Source: Oscillospiraceae bacterium (GTDB taxonomy: Bacteria > Bacillota > Clostridia > Oscillospirales > CAG-272). Taken from it: a stretch of DNA of 36,195 bases. The stretch's first letter is position 1, and the number at the start of each line of letters is the position of its first letter. Below are positions 25,481 to 34,351 of this stretch, in pieces. Under the pieces are notes generated by a model. That model was not told where the DNA came from. It ran no database searches and saw only the letters and a program-made list of their open reading frames with translations. The translations under genes and the position numbers were made by a program. The stretch covers positions 1 to 36,195 of the forward strand of contig SVTY01000007.1 of the NCBI GenBank assembly GCA_015063535.1, written 5' to 3'.

Positions 25481-25810
25481 ATGATAACTTTTTTCATCAC
25501 CGCAGGAATCGGGCTTTTGCTTTGTATCCTTGGTATAATCAATATGACAGGAAATATATCCTCACTTCATTGGTACCACAGGCAAAGAGTAACCGAAGAA
25601 AACCGAAAGCCCTTCGGCAGACTTGTGGGCTTGGGAACCTTGATCATCGGCATTGCGATCATTACGTTCGGTCTCCTGCTTTTTCTACATGAAAAAACAC
25701 AACTCGATTGGATTGCGATCCTCGGCACCGCTGCACTGCTCTCAGGAATCGTATCGGGAATGATCATCAGCTTTTATGCCATGATAAAATACAATAAAGG
25801 AATCTTTTAA
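25481..25810 (+). CDS. Small membrane protein with conserved LHWYHRQRV motif (DUF3784-like)
   Basis: A 109-aa protein with three predicted membrane helices. A conserved-looking cytoplasmic loop after the first helix reads SSLHWYHRQRVTEENRKPFG, followed by GRLVGLGTLIIG. I recall this pattern from small Firmicutes membrane proteins, possibly DUF3784-related; the assignment is tentative. The gene has a TAAGGAG site and is the last gene before a bidirectional terminator. Confidence 0.6.
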   Translation: MITFFITAGIGLLLCILGIINMTGNISSLHWYHRQRVTEENRKPFGRLVGLGTLIIGIAIITFGLLLFLHEKTQLDWIAILGTAALLSGIVSGMIISFYAMIKYNKGIF

Positions 25811-25853
25811 CATACAAAAAGCGGAGAGTGAGTTTCTCTCCGCTTTTTGTATG
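25811..25853. terminator. Strong bidirectional terminator between convergent operons
   Basis: A perfect 18-bp inverted repeat (25811-25828 with 25836-25853) with a 7-nt loop, A5 and T5 at the outer stem and a GC core. It separates the plus-strand symporter operon from the minus-strand rnc end at 25867. Confidence 0.92.
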
Positions 25854-25866
25854 CGATTTTCTTTTT

Positions 25867-26577
25867 TCAAAGCTCTCCGAACAGGCGAAGAGCTTCCATG
25901 GCGGCGTTTTGCTCCGCTTCTCTTTTGGAGCGTCCCTCTCCCCGCCCGATAATATTGGAGTTCAGTCTTGCCACAACGGTAAAGATCTTATTATGGTCGG
26001 GACCGCTTTCTCCAACAACGGCATATTCCAAGCAATCGCCCTCGGTCTGCTGTACCAGCTGTTGCAGCTCGGTCTTGGGGTCTACCGAGATCGGGCTGTA
26101 ATTCTCTTGCAGTTCACGCACGATAAAGGGAAGCAAAAAAGCACGAACTACATCCATTCCTTGAGTCCCCGCATCCAAAAAGATAGCGGCAATCAGCGCT
26201 TCAAAGGCATTTTCCAATGTGGATTGCCGTTCCCTACCGTTGTTCTTTTCTTCTCCGTTACCAAGATACAGAAACTGTCCCAGTTCAATTTTTCTGGCAT
26301 AAGAGGCAAGTGCCGACGATTGCACTACCGCTTTGCGGCGGCTTGTCAGCTCGCCCTCCGGCAGATCGGGGTATTCCCGATACAGATAGTCACTGACCAC
26401 TGTCGCAATCACGGCATCTCCCAAAAACTCCAACCGCTCATTGCAAACGGCGTGCTGTTTTCTTGCCCGCAATTCATTGGCATAGGAGGAGTGCGTCAAT
26501 GCCTCTCTGAGGACAGTTTTGTCCCGAAAGGTATATCCGATCGTTCGTTCCAACAGGGATAGTGAAAGCTGTCCCAT
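25867..26577 (-). CDS. rnc: Ribonuclease III
   Basis: A 236-aa double-strand-specific endoribonuclease that processes rRNA precursors and structured mRNAs. The RNase III signature NERLEFLGDAV is at residues 46-56 and the second catalytic segment (LENAFEALIAAIFLD) at 121-135. The position corresponding to E. coli Asp114 appears as Asn123, which may occur naturally in Firmicutes homologues; Glu126 is kept. A C-terminal dsRNA-binding domain (from about 163) includes GRGEGRSKREAEQNAAMEAL. AAAGGAG lies upstream of the ATG. It follows plsX by 39 bases, without the acpP and smc genes that often flank rnc in Firmicutes. Confidence 0.96.
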   Translation of the reverse strand: MGQLSLSLLERTIGYTFRDKTVLREALTHSSYANELRARKQHAVCNERLEFLGDAVIATVVSDYLYREYPDLPEGELTSRRKAVVQSSALASYARKIELGQFLYLGNGEEKNNGRERQSTLENAFEALIAAIFLDAGTQGMDVVRAFLLPFIVRELQENYSPISVDPKTELQQLVQQTEGDCLEYAVVGESGPDHNKIFTVVARLNSNIIGRGEGRSKREAEQNAAMEALRLFGEL

Positions 26578-26616
26578 CGCTGTATCTCCTTTCTTACAGT
26601 ATAGAATAACAACCGA

Positions 26617-27651
26617 TCATTCGTTTGTCTGCTCTTCCTTTTCTTTCTTTTTTCGCTCCGAAAGTACCTGCATAGCAACCGTCATATCACCCGTCAGGTC
26701 GGTCTCGGCACAGATCAGGGCTTGACGGATAGCATTTTTAAAGGCTTTGGCATCGGAGGAACCATGTGCCTTGATGACCGGCTTGGCGATCCCCAAGATC
26801 GGCGCGCCGCCAAACTCACTCGAATCAAAGCTCTGCTTGATCTCTTTAATGCCCGACATGACCATTCCTGCGGCAAGCTTACTTCGCAGATTCTCATAAA
26901 ACAGCCCCTTCATGGTCTTAAGCATCAGCTTACCCATTCCCTCCATGGTCTTGAGAAAAATGTTGCCCGTATAGCCATCGGTCACCAGCACATCGCAAGC
27001 ATCGAACATCACACGGTTTCCCTCCACATTGCCTACAAAGTTGATCTCCGGGCAATTTGAAAGCAGACGATAGGTCCCGATCTGAAGCTCGGTTCCCTTA
27101 TGCTCCTCGGCTCCGTTATTCAAGAGACCCACTCGGGGATTCTCCACATCCATCATTTTTTTCATGTACACAGAGCCCATCACGGCAAACTGCTCCAAAT
27201 ATTCGGGGGTCACACTGATATTGGCACCCGAATCAAGCAACAGCACAGGGGGCTGCATGGGAAGCATGGCACCGATGGCGGGACGGCGCACGGCCTTCAT
27301 ACGGCGCACGATCAGATTGGCACCTGTAAACAGTGCCCCTGTATTGCCCGTACTGACGAAAGCATCTCCTTTTCCCTCGGCAAGCATTTTCAAGCCGATG
27401 CTCATAGAGGAATCTGCCTTGGCACGAACCACAGCCGCCGCCTCGTCCTCCATGGTGATCACCACCGATGTGTCCACGATCTCACAGCCATCGAGAGAGA
27501 CTGCGGCTTCCTTTGCCGCCTGCTCAATCTGCTCCCGATCGCCCACCAAAATATAGTCGGCACTCAGCTCCTGCCTTGCAAGGGCAACTCCCTTGACGGT
27601 CTCCGCAGGGGCATTGTCCCCTCCCATCATATCCACAATAATTCGTTTCAT
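26617..27651 (-). CDS. plsX: Phosphate acyltransferase PlsX
   Basis: A 344-aa acyl-ACP:phosphate acyltransferase, which makes acyl-phosphate for the first step of phospholipid synthesis with PlsY. The N-terminus MKRIIVDMMGGDNAPAETVKG is diagnostic, and the later STGNTGALFTGANLIVRRMK and DGYTGNIFLKTMEGMG match the family. Length is normal (about 330-345). Its ATG overlaps the trmFO stop (ATGA), so translation is coupled. A charged Lys/Glu tail ends the protein. No FapR-like operator is visible because the gene has no promoter of its own. Confidence 0.97.
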   Translation of the reverse strand: MKRIIVDMMGGDNAPAETVKGVALARQELSADYILVGDREQIEQAAKEAAVSLDGCEIVDTSVVITMEDEAAAVVRAKADSSMSIGLKMLAEGKGDAFVSTGNTGALFTGANLIVRRMKAVRRPAIGAMLPMQPPVLLLDSGANISVTPEYLEQFAVMGSVYMKKMMDVENPRVGLLNNGAEEHKGTELQIGTYRLLSNCPEINFVGNVEGNRVMFDACDVLVTDGYTGNIFLKTMEGMGKLMLKTMKGLFYENLRSKLAAGMVMSGIKEIKQSFDSSEFGGAPILGIAKPVIKAHGSSDAKAFKNAIRQALICAETDLTGDMTVAMQVLSERKKKEKEEQTNE

Positions 27652-28982
27652 CGAAAATTCTCCTTGATCTTTTCGATCTGTTCCAGCGCACGTCTTGAAA
27701 GCGCCTCATTCTTTGCCATCTTTCCGCCTTTCACTCGGGCAGGCAACGGCTCAACGATCCCAAAATTGGCGTTCATCGGAACGAATGAACCAATACCGCC
27801 ATTGGCAACATATGACGCCATGGCGCCCAGCATGGTCGTGCGGGGAAACACCACTGCCTCACGACCCAGCACCGAGCAAGCGGCATTCAAGCCTGCCACA
27901 AGCCCTGAGCCTGCCGATTCCACATAGCCCTCCACACCCGTCATTTGTCCTGCAAAATAGACATTGCTACGGCTGTGCAAGCAATAGGTTTCCGACAGAA
28001 GCCCCGGCGAGTTCAGATAGGTATTGCGGTGCATGATTCCATACCGCAAAAACTCGGCATTCTCCAGCCCTGGAATCATCCGAAAGACCCGTCTCTGCTC
28101 CGAAAAAGTCAGATGGGTCTGAAAGCCGACCAGATTATACATGGTTCCCTCGACGTTTTCCCGTCGCAACTGAACCACAGCATAATTTTTGTTTCCCGTT
28201 CGGGCATCCACCAAGCCCACGGGCTTCAAGGGACCGAACAGCAACGTATCGTGTCCCCGTCTCGCCATGACCTCTACGGGCATACAGCCCTCAAAGACCT
28301 TCAGCTTCTTTTGCTCCTCCCGATCAAACTCCTTCAAAGGCGCTTCTTCGGCACAGATCAATGCCTGCCAAAAGGCGTCATACTGCTCGGCGGTCATGGG
28401 ACAGTTGATATAGTCCGCATCCCCTTTATCATACCGAGAGGCGAAAAATGCCGTATCATAGTTGATGCTTTCCGCATCCACGATGGGAGCGGCAGCATCA
28501 AAGAAATGCAGGCTACCGCACTTCAGCTCGGTCTCGATGTAGCTTGCCATCCGATCGGAGGTCAAAGGTCCTGTGGCGATGACCGTCACACCCTCCTCTG
28601 CCACACGGTCGGCTTCAGCGGTGACCACCTCAATGCTCGGATGATTGCGGATCCGTTCGGTGATATAGTCAGAAAACTTTTCCCGATCCACCGCCAGTGC
28701 TGAGCCTGCCGGCACACGGGTCGCATCCGCCGCCGCAAGGATCAGCGATCCCATACGGCGCATTTCCTCCTTTAGCAGTCCCACCGCATTGGCAAGGCTG
28801 TCCGAACGGAGAGAATTGGAGCAGACCAGCTCGGCAAAGCCCTCTGTATGGTGAGCGGGGGTGTATTTGTCGGGCTTCATCTCCACAAGGCGAACCCTGA
28901 CACCCATTTGCGCCGCCTGCCATGCAGCTTCACATCCCGCAAGTCCCGCTCCCAAGACCGTAATCATACCGCCGTTGTTCAT
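27648..28982 (-). CDS. trmFO: Folate/FAD-dependent tRNA (uracil-5-)-methyltransferase TrmFO
   Basis: A 444-aa flavoprotein that forms m5U54 in the tRNA T-loop using methylene-tetrahydrofolate. It begins with the FAD-binding dinucleotide fold (ITVLGAGLAGCEAAWQAAQM), followed by the hallmark AHHTEGFAELVCSNSLRSD and, later, YFAGQMTGVEGYVESAGSGL near the C-terminus. The start at 28982 is chosen for GAGGAG 5-6 nt upstream; a longer frame to 29129 runs through the intergenic hairpin and topA and is rejected. Its stop overlaps the plsX start. The topA-trmFO order is common in Firmicutes. Confidence 0.97.
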   Translation of the reverse strand: MNNGGMITVLGAGLAGCEAAWQAAQMGVRVRLVEMKPDKYTPAHHTEGFAELVCSNSLRSDSLANAVGLLKEEMRRMGSLILAAADATRVPAGSALAVDREKFSDYITERIRNHPSIEVVTAEADRVAEEGVTVIATGPLTSDRMASYIETELKCGSLHFFDAAAPIVDAESINYDTAFFASRYDKGDADYINCPMTAEQYDAFWQALICAEEAPLKEFDREEQKKLKVFEGCMPVEVMARRGHDTLLFGPLKPVGLVDARTGNKNYAVVQLRRENVEGTMYNLVGFQTHLTFSEQRRVFRMIPGLENAEFLRYGIMHRNTYLNSPGLLSETYCLHSRSNVYFAGQMTGVEGYVESAGSGLVAGLNAACSVLGREAVVFPRTTMLGAMASYVANGGIGSFVPMNANFGIVEPLPARVKGGKMAKNEALSRRALEQIEKIKENFR

Positions 28983-29027
28983 CTTACTCCTCATTCTAAC
29001 AAACAATTTTTGCAGAGTTTTCTTTTG

Positions 29028-29057
29028 GTTCCTTTTCTTTTTCAAAAGAAAAGGAAC
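29028..29057. repeat. Perfect 14-bp palindrome with a 2-nt loop between topA and trmFO
   Basis: The arms 29028-29041 and 29044-29057 are exact complements around TC. On the minus strand it lies after the topA stop and ahead of trmFO. It is followed by CAAAAGAAAAC rather than a T-run, so full termination is unlikely. It has the same architecture as the palindrome at 3712-3743. Confidence 0.75.
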
Positions 29058-29065
29058 ACGCATCC

Positions 29066-31354
29066 TTATTCCTCTTCCGTCTCTACAACGGGAGCGGGCT
29101 TTTTGAAGCCGCAGCTCTGATTGTGGCAAACGAGCATTGCCTGTCCCTTTTTACGGAACAGCATTTCTCCGCAATCGGGGCACTTCTCCTCTGTGGGCAT
29201 ATCCCAAGAAGAAAAATCACAATCGGGATACCGCTCGCAGCTATAAAACATCGCTTTCTTTTTGCCGCTCTTCATGACGATCTTGGCACCGCATTTGGGA
29301 CAAGGCACGCCGATCTCTCTTGTCTTTTGCTTCGAGAAATTACATTCGGGATACCGCACGCAGGCAAAGAACGTACCGTACCGCCCTGTCCGCTGAACCA
29401 TATCCGAGCCGCACTTTTCACACTTAAAATCGGCATAGATCGGCTTTTTCTCCACGGTCTCGCCGTCCTCATTGACAGCGGGAGTGATCAGCGGCTTGGT
29501 ATTCCGACACTGGGGATACCCCGGGCAGGCGGCAAATTTACCGAATCTGCCGTTTTTAACGATCATGCGGCTTCCGCACTTGTCGCAGAGCATGTCGGTC
29601 TCCTCCACGGGGACCTCCAGCTCTCGGGATTCCATTTTTTGATTTGCCTCCTCCAGCTCCTTGCCAAAGCCCTTCCAAAAGCCATTCAGAACCGCATCCA
29701 TGGTGGTCTCTCCGTTTTCAATCTTATCCAGATCATCCTCCATTTCGGCAGTAAACTGGTAGTTGACGATATCGGGGAAGCTTTCCAGCATTAGCTTGTT
29801 GGTCAACTCGCCCGTGGGCGTGGGAACCAAGGATTTGCCCTCTCGCTTCACATAATTTCGGGAAATGATGGTGGTGATAATGGTGGCAAAGGTACTGGGT
29901 CTGCCGATCCCCATTTCCTCTAAGAATTTGATCAGAGAGGCATCGTTATACCGTGCGGGCGGCTCGGTAAAGTGCTTCATGGGGTCGATGGAGCGAGACA
30001 AAACCTTCTCGCCCTCCTTCATATCGGGCAGACGAAGATTCTTTTGCTCCTTCATTTCGTCAGCGTTGACCTTCGTATCGTCCTCGCTCTCCTCATACAC
30101 TGCCATATAACCGGGGAAATCCACGGTATATCCGCTCGTGCGGAACACATATCCCTCGGCTTCAAAATCCGCCGTGACGGTTGCCAGTACGGCAGATTCC
30201 ATCTGGCTGGCAATGAATCTCTCCCAGATCAGCTTATACAGCTTGAACTGGTCGGGGGTCACATATTTTTTAATCATTGCCGGCTCCAAGTCCACACGGG
30301 AAGGACGAATCGCCTCATGGGCATCCTGCGCACCGGCACGAACCTTGTAAACTCTGGGAGTCTTGGTATTGTAGCGCTCTCCGTATTTGCTGTCGATATA
30401 GGCTCTTGCCTCATTCTGCGCCTCTGCGGAAACACGCATGGAGTCGGTACGCATGTAGGTGATAAGACCCTGCATGCCGCCATTCTCCGCTCCCACATTG
30501 ACACCCTCGTACAGCTCTTGGGCGATCCGCATGATCTTCTGCGACTGGAAGCCCAGCTTCTTTGCCGCTTCCTGCTGCATGGTGGAGGTGGTAAAGGGCG
30601 GTGCGGGCAGTTTTTTCTTGTTGGATTTTTTGACGGAGCGAACGGTAAAGTCCTTGCCGCTTACGGCACTGACCACCTTCATAGCATCCTCCTCACAGGT
30701 CAGCTTGATCCGCCCGTCGGAGTTTCCGTAAAAGCGCACCGAAAATTCCCTTCCCTCGCTGTCAGACAGCAAAGCATCCACCGTCCAATATTCAACGGGA
30801 ACAAAGCTGCGGATCTCCTCCTCCCGCTCCACGATGATGCGGGTAGCCACCGACTGGACACGTCCCGCCGACAAGCCGCTCCGCACGTTTTTCCACAGGA
30901 AGGGGGAGAGCTTATAGCCCACGATGCGGTCAAGGATCCGTCTTGCCTGCTGTGCGTTTACCAAATTCATATCCAACTGCTTGGGGGTCTTGATGGCTGC
31001 CTTGACTGCCGTCTTTGTGATCTCATTGAAGCTGACACGCAGGGTCTTTTCCACGGGGATCCCCAATGCCACAGCCAAATGCCAGGAGATGGCTTCTCCC
31101 TCTCGGTCGGGGTCGGTGGCAAGAAAGATCTTTCCCGCATGCTTTGCTTCCTTGCGGATCTCCTTGATCAGATCCCCCTTTCCCCGAATGTTGATGTAGT
31201 GCGCCTCAAAGTTGTTGTCGATATCTACCCCCAACGAGCTTTTGGGCAGATCGCGAACGTGTCCCTTGGAGGCGACCACTTTATAGTTGGAGCCCAAATA
31301 TCCCTTGATGGTAGATGCCTTGGAGGGAGACTCCACAATGACCAGATTTGCCAT
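29066..31354 (-). CDS. topA: DNA topoisomerase I
   Basis: A 762-aa type IA topoisomerase that relaxes negative supercoils. The TOPRIM domain opens the protein (LVIVESPSKASTIKGYLG, and ATDPDREGEAISWH at 79-92). The catalytic tyrosine is Tyr300 in GLITYMRTDSMRVS. The C-terminus carries four Cys4 zinc-ribbon repeats, starting CDKCGSRM, CEKCGSDM, CPKCGAKI and CPDCGEML, each about 30-45 residues. Length and layout are standard for Firmicutes. It lies 44 bases after dprA. Confidence 0.98.
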   Translation of the reverse strand: MANLVIVESPSKASTIKGYLGSNYKVVASKGHVRDLPKSSLGVDIDNNFEAHYINIRGKGDLIKEIRKEAKHAGKIFLATDPDREGEAISWHLAVALGIPVEKTLRVSFNEITKTAVKAAIKTPKQLDMNLVNAQQARRILDRIVGYKLSPFLWKNVRSGLSAGRVQSVATRIIVEREEEIRSFVPVEYWTVDALLSDSEGREFSVRFYGNSDGRIKLTCEEDAMKVVSAVSGKDFTVRSVKKSNKKKLPAPPFTTSTMQQEAAKKLGFQSQKIMRIAQELYEGVNVGAENGGMQGLITYMRTDSMRVSAEAQNEARAYIDSKYGERYNTKTPRVYKVRAGAQDAHEAIRPSRVDLEPAMIKKYVTPDQFKLYKLIWERFIASQMESAVLATVTADFEAEGYVFRTSGYTVDFPGYMAVYEESEDDTKVNADEMKEQKNLRLPDMKEGEKVLSRSIDPMKHFTEPPARYNDASLIKFLEEMGIGRPSTFATIITTIISRNYVKREGKSLVPTPTGELTNKLMLESFPDIVNYQFTAEMEDDLDKIENGETTMDAVLNGFWKGFGKELEEANQKMESRELEVPVEETDMLCDKCGSRMIVKNGRFGKFAACPGYPQCRNTKPLITPAVNEDGETVEKKPIYADFKCEKCGSDMVQRTGRYGTFFACVRYPECNFSKQKTREIGVPCPKCGAKIVMKSGKKKAMFYSCERYPDCDFSSWDMPTEEKCPDCGEMLFRKKGQAMLVCHNQSCGFKKPAPVVETEEE

Positions 31355-31398
31355 GTTTTTTTCCTTTCTTCCTTATGATTGATCTCTTGGATCTTCTC

Positions 31399-32718
31399 TT
31401 ATTTTCTGATATAAAGTCCGCCCGGCAGAGATTCCACCAGCCCGCTCAGCTCCAACAGCGTCAGGGCGGTAATGACCTCTCCGATCCCGATCTCGGACAG
31501 CTCCGGCGCATCGGGCGATACCGCGCGATCCAGTGGCAGTGCCGCAAAGATCTTACGGGTAGTCTCATCCAGTGCGTTCAAGGCTTCGGCAGATGCCGTA
31601 TGCGTGACTTTTTTCGGCTTTGGCTCCGCAGAGGGCGGTACCTGCATTTGTTGCGGAAACGGCTCCTTCGGCGGTGCCTGCTCGGCGTATGCGCCGCTAT
31701 TCTCCATGAAATCTGCGACCTTTCGCTTTTTTCGTCCGCCCGCATATACGGCGGCAACGCCGTATTGACGCAACACCCGTTCCTCCTCGGGACGCTCCCG
31801 CTTGGCTCGCTGTAAGCCCTTGTAGGAGATCCGATCGTGATACAGAAAATCATAGTGCCGCAAAATATCCTCGGCGCAAAGCGCCACATTGGCACCGTGA
31901 CGGATCAGCTCGTTCGGTCCATCCGAATTGCTTTCGTTGATCTTCCCCGGCAGGGCGAACAGCTCTCTGCCCTGGGAGATGGCTTTTTGGGCGGTGATCA
32001 AGGCTCCGCTTCCCGCAGCCCCCTCTACCACCAAAACGCCCTGACACAGACCGCTGATGATCCGATTCCGCTTGGGAAAATTGCCCCCGAAGGGTCGTTC
32101 GTCGGGCGGATATTCGGTGATGACCGCTCCGTGACGGGCGATCGCCTTCATCAGCTTTTCATGCTCCTTGGGATAGACGACCGAAATGCCGCAGCCGAGA
32201 ACCGCCACGGTCGTTCCTCCCGCCGCCAAAGCACCGCAGGCGGACACACCGTCCACGCCCAATGCCATGCCGCTGACCACCACCGCATTGGCAGCGGCAA
32301 GCTCATAGGATATTGTATACGCCGACTGCCGTCCGTATTCGCTCATTTTTCTCGTTCCGACCATGCCAATGCATAGCCGATCGTTCAGATCGGGCAGGTC
32401 ACCCAACACATACAGCAATACAGGGGGATCCTCGATGGTGCGAAGCCGTGCGGGATACTGCGCATCTCCGTAAGGAAGGATCGTAACCCGATGGCTTCGA
32501 CAATAGCGTAAGATCGCATAGGCGGACTCCAGTGTTTTGTCGCAAAGCCTTGCCTTCAGTGCCGCTCCGATCCCCTCTAAGCCTTCGATCTCGCTGTCAC
32601 TCATGGAATACAGCTCAAAGGGATCCTCATAGTGCTCTGCCAATCTCCGAAACTCTCGGGAAGCGATCCCGCATTTTTCGGACAGCCATATCCAATACAG
32701 GCGATTTTCGTCGTTCAT
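31399..32718 (-). CDS. dprA: DNA-processing protein DprA/Smf
   Basis: A 439-aa protein that loads RecA onto incoming single-stranded DNA during natural transformation, and is also kept in many non-competent species. An N-terminal helical (SAM-like) part is followed by the Rossmann-type core: VGTRKMSEYG, SGMALGVDGVSACGAL, GCGISVVYPKEH and FPKRNRIISGL. A proline-rich linker (about 340-375) leads to a C-terminal winged helix. The start at 32718 follows a purine-rich GAGGAAGAGG site; the longer frame to 32805 overlaps the upstream gene. Followed by topA, as in Bacillus. Confidence 0.96.
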   Translation of the reverse strand: MNDENRLYWIWLSEKCGIASREFRRLAEHYEDPFELYSMSDSEIEGLEGIGAALKARLCDKTLESAYAILRYCRSHRVTILPYGDAQYPARLRTIEDPPVLLYVLGDLPDLNDRLCIGMVGTRKMSEYGRQSAYTISYELAAANAVVVSGMALGVDGVSACGALAAGGTTVAVLGCGISVVYPKEHEKLMKAIARHGAVITEYPPDERPFGGNFPKRNRIISGLCQGVLVVEGAAGSGALITAQKAISQGRELFALPGKINESNSDGPNELIRHGANVALCAEDILRHYDFLYHDRISYKGLQRAKRERPEEERVLRQYGVAAVYAGGRKKRKVADFMENSGAYAEQAPPKEPFPQQMQVPPSAEPKPKKVTHTASAEALNALDETTRKIFAALPLDRAVSPDAPELSEIGIGEVITALTLLELSGLVESLPGGLYIRK

Positions 32719-32765
32719 CCTCTTCCTCTCTCTCCCTCTGTCTCTCTTGCTGTCTTGCTCGGTCG

Positions 32766-33608
32766 TTAGATCGGTCGGAATGCCCGAACCGTCTCCCAAA
32801 TACAAATTGCCGCCGCCGTTGCCGCATTCAGCGATTCATTTCCCTCTTCCATGGGAATGATCGCTCTGCCGTCACAGGCGCAGACCGTTTTCTCTGAAAG
32901 ACCGTGTCCCTCGTTTCCGATCACGAAGCAATCGCCTTCTCGAAGAGCCATTGTGCCGATCCGCTCCGCCTCCTCATGCAATGCCGTCGCATAGACCCGT
33001 CTGCCCGATGCTCTCAAGCGAGTAATGACCTGCGGCAGCTCCTCCGCATCCACTCTCAAAGTAGGCAGACGAAACAAGGCACCCATAGCCCCTCTCAGGG
33101 TCTTGGGATGATACAGATCGGCGCAATCGGAGCTGAGGATCAAACGGTCGATCCCCAAAGCGGCACAGCTTCGCAGCACAGTTCCCAGATTTCCCGGATC
33201 CCGCATTGCCTCCACAAGCAACAAACGCTCCTCGGGGGCGATCTCCGCCACCACACTCTCCCATTCGGTATCGGAATGCAACGCCGAAAGCTGCTTTGCC
33301 ACGCACAGCACACCCTCGGGATTCTTCTCCTCACTCAGCTTCTCAAAGACCGATTCGGTGACCGAAAGGATCTGCTCCTCCCGAAGCAATCCCCCCTCCG
33401 TCGCCTCCCGAAGAAGTGACTCGGTTTCGACGGACATGGGCTCTCGCACAAAGACCGTCTCGATCGCCACCTCAGCGGCAATTGCCTCCCGAAGCAGCTT
33501 GATCCCGTCAAAGCGGAACAGCCCCGTCTTTTTTCTTTGCTTTTTATCCAGCAAACCGCATGCCGCAAGTACACGGGAATTTTGTCTGGATGTGATCGTT
33601 TCCTTCAT
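32766..33608 (-). CDS. TrmH/SpoU-family RNA methyltransferase
   Basis: A 280-aa SPOUT-class 2'-O-methyltransferase acting on rRNA or tRNA. The substrate-binding N-terminal domain (about 1-100, with SRQNSRVLAACGLLDKKQRK) precedes the knotted catalytic domain. SPOUT motifs are EAMRDPGNLGTVLRSCAALG, FVIGNEGHGLS and IPMEEGNESLNAATAAAI. The start at 33608 is about 10 nt after GGGGGAGG; an ATG at 33617 is only 1 nt from it. The exact target nucleotide cannot be inferred. It follows the rplT terminator and precedes dprA by 47 bases. Confidence 0.93.
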   Translation of the reverse strand: MKETITSRQNSRVLAACGLLDKKQRKKTGLFRFDGIKLLREAIAAEVAIETVFVREPMSVETESLLREATEGGLLREEQILSVTESVFEKLSEEKNPEGVLCVAKQLSALHSDTEWESVVAEIAPEERLLLVEAMRDPGNLGTVLRSCAALGIDRLILSSDCADLYHPKTLRGAMGALFRLPTLRVDAEELPQVITRLRASGRRVYATALHEEAERIGTMALREGDCFVIGNEGHGLSEKTVCACDGRAIIPMEEGNESLNAATAAAICIWETVRAFRPI

Positions 33609-33638
33609 CTCGGGCATTCCTCCCCCATAATACGACAA

Positions 33639-33667
33639 ATAAAACCCGGTAGAATACCGGGTTTTAT
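33639..33667. terminator. Terminator of the infC-rpmI-rplT operon
   Basis: A perfect 13-bp stem (33639-33651 with 33655-33667) with a 3-nt loop and A/T-rich outer ends. It lies 8 bases past the rplT stop and 30 bases before the SpoU-type gene, which may be served by read-through. Confidence 0.8.
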
Positions 33668-33675
33668 CGCTCAGA

Positions 33676-34029
33676 TCAAAGAGCGGCCTTTGCTTTTTCT
33701 GCCAAAGCGGCAAATGCTTCCTTATCGGATACTGCCAGCTCAGAGAGCATCTTACGGTTCAGATCGATGCCCGCAAGCTTCAAGCCGTGCATAAAGGTGG
33801 AGTAGTTCATTCCGTTGACCTTTGCCTGTGCGGAGATACGCGCGATCCAAAGCTGACGGAAATCTCTCTTCTTCATCTTTCTGCCGGCATACGCATAGTT
33901 ACCGCTCTTCAGAACGGCTTGCTTTGCCATCTTGAAATGCTTGGACTTTGCGCCCCAGTATCCCTTTGCAGCCTTCAATACTTTATTTCTTCTCTTGCGC
34001 GTCATCATTGCGCCCTTAATTCTTGCCAT
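33676..34029 (-). CDS. rplT: 50S ribosomal protein L20
   Basis: A 117-aa ribosomal protein beginning [20 protein letters not shown], with the family core YRGRK-like [19 protein letters not shown]. It binds 23S rRNA early in assembly and, in Bacillus, represses its own operon through the infC leader. It is the last gene of infC-rpmI-rplT. Confidence 0.98.
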   Translation of the reverse strand: MARIKGAMMTRKRRNKVLKAAKGYWGAKSKHFKMAKQAVLKSGNYAYAGRKMKKRDFRQLWIARISAQAKVNGMNYSTFMHGLKLAGIDLNRKMLSELAVSDKEAFAALAEKAKAAL

Positions 34030-34057
34030 TTTCCGTTTCCTCCTCTTCCTATTCCGA

Positions 34058-34252
34058 TTATTTCTGGATCAGTGTTCTGATGTTTGCGGTCATAGACTCG
34101 CTGAGAATTGCGCTGGAGCGCAGATGTCTCTTTCTCTTGGCGGTCTTCAGACCGGTGTTGTGTCTGTGATGGCAGTGACCCATTTTCACCTTACCGGAAG
34201 CGGTAACAGAAAATCTCTTTGCCGATGCTTTATGTGTCTTGATTTTTCCCAT
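34058..34252 (-). CDS. rpmI: 50S ribosomal protein L35
   Basis: A 64-aa basic ribosomal protein, [20 protein letters not shown], with the typical [15 protein letters not shown] core. The start at 34252 has AAGGAG upstream; the frame open to 34348 is non-coding before it. It sits between infC and rplT. Confidence 0.97.
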   Translation of the reverse strand: MGKIKTHKASAKRFSVTASGKVKMGHCHHRHNTGLKTAKRKRHLRSSAILSESMTANIRTLIQK

Positions 34253-34351
34253 TTTTATAATCTCCTTTTTTCTTTTTCGGTTTTTATTTTTTCGGGTCGC
34301 TTCGGCTCTCGCCGATCTATCATCAACGCACATGGCGTTCACGAACAAAAA

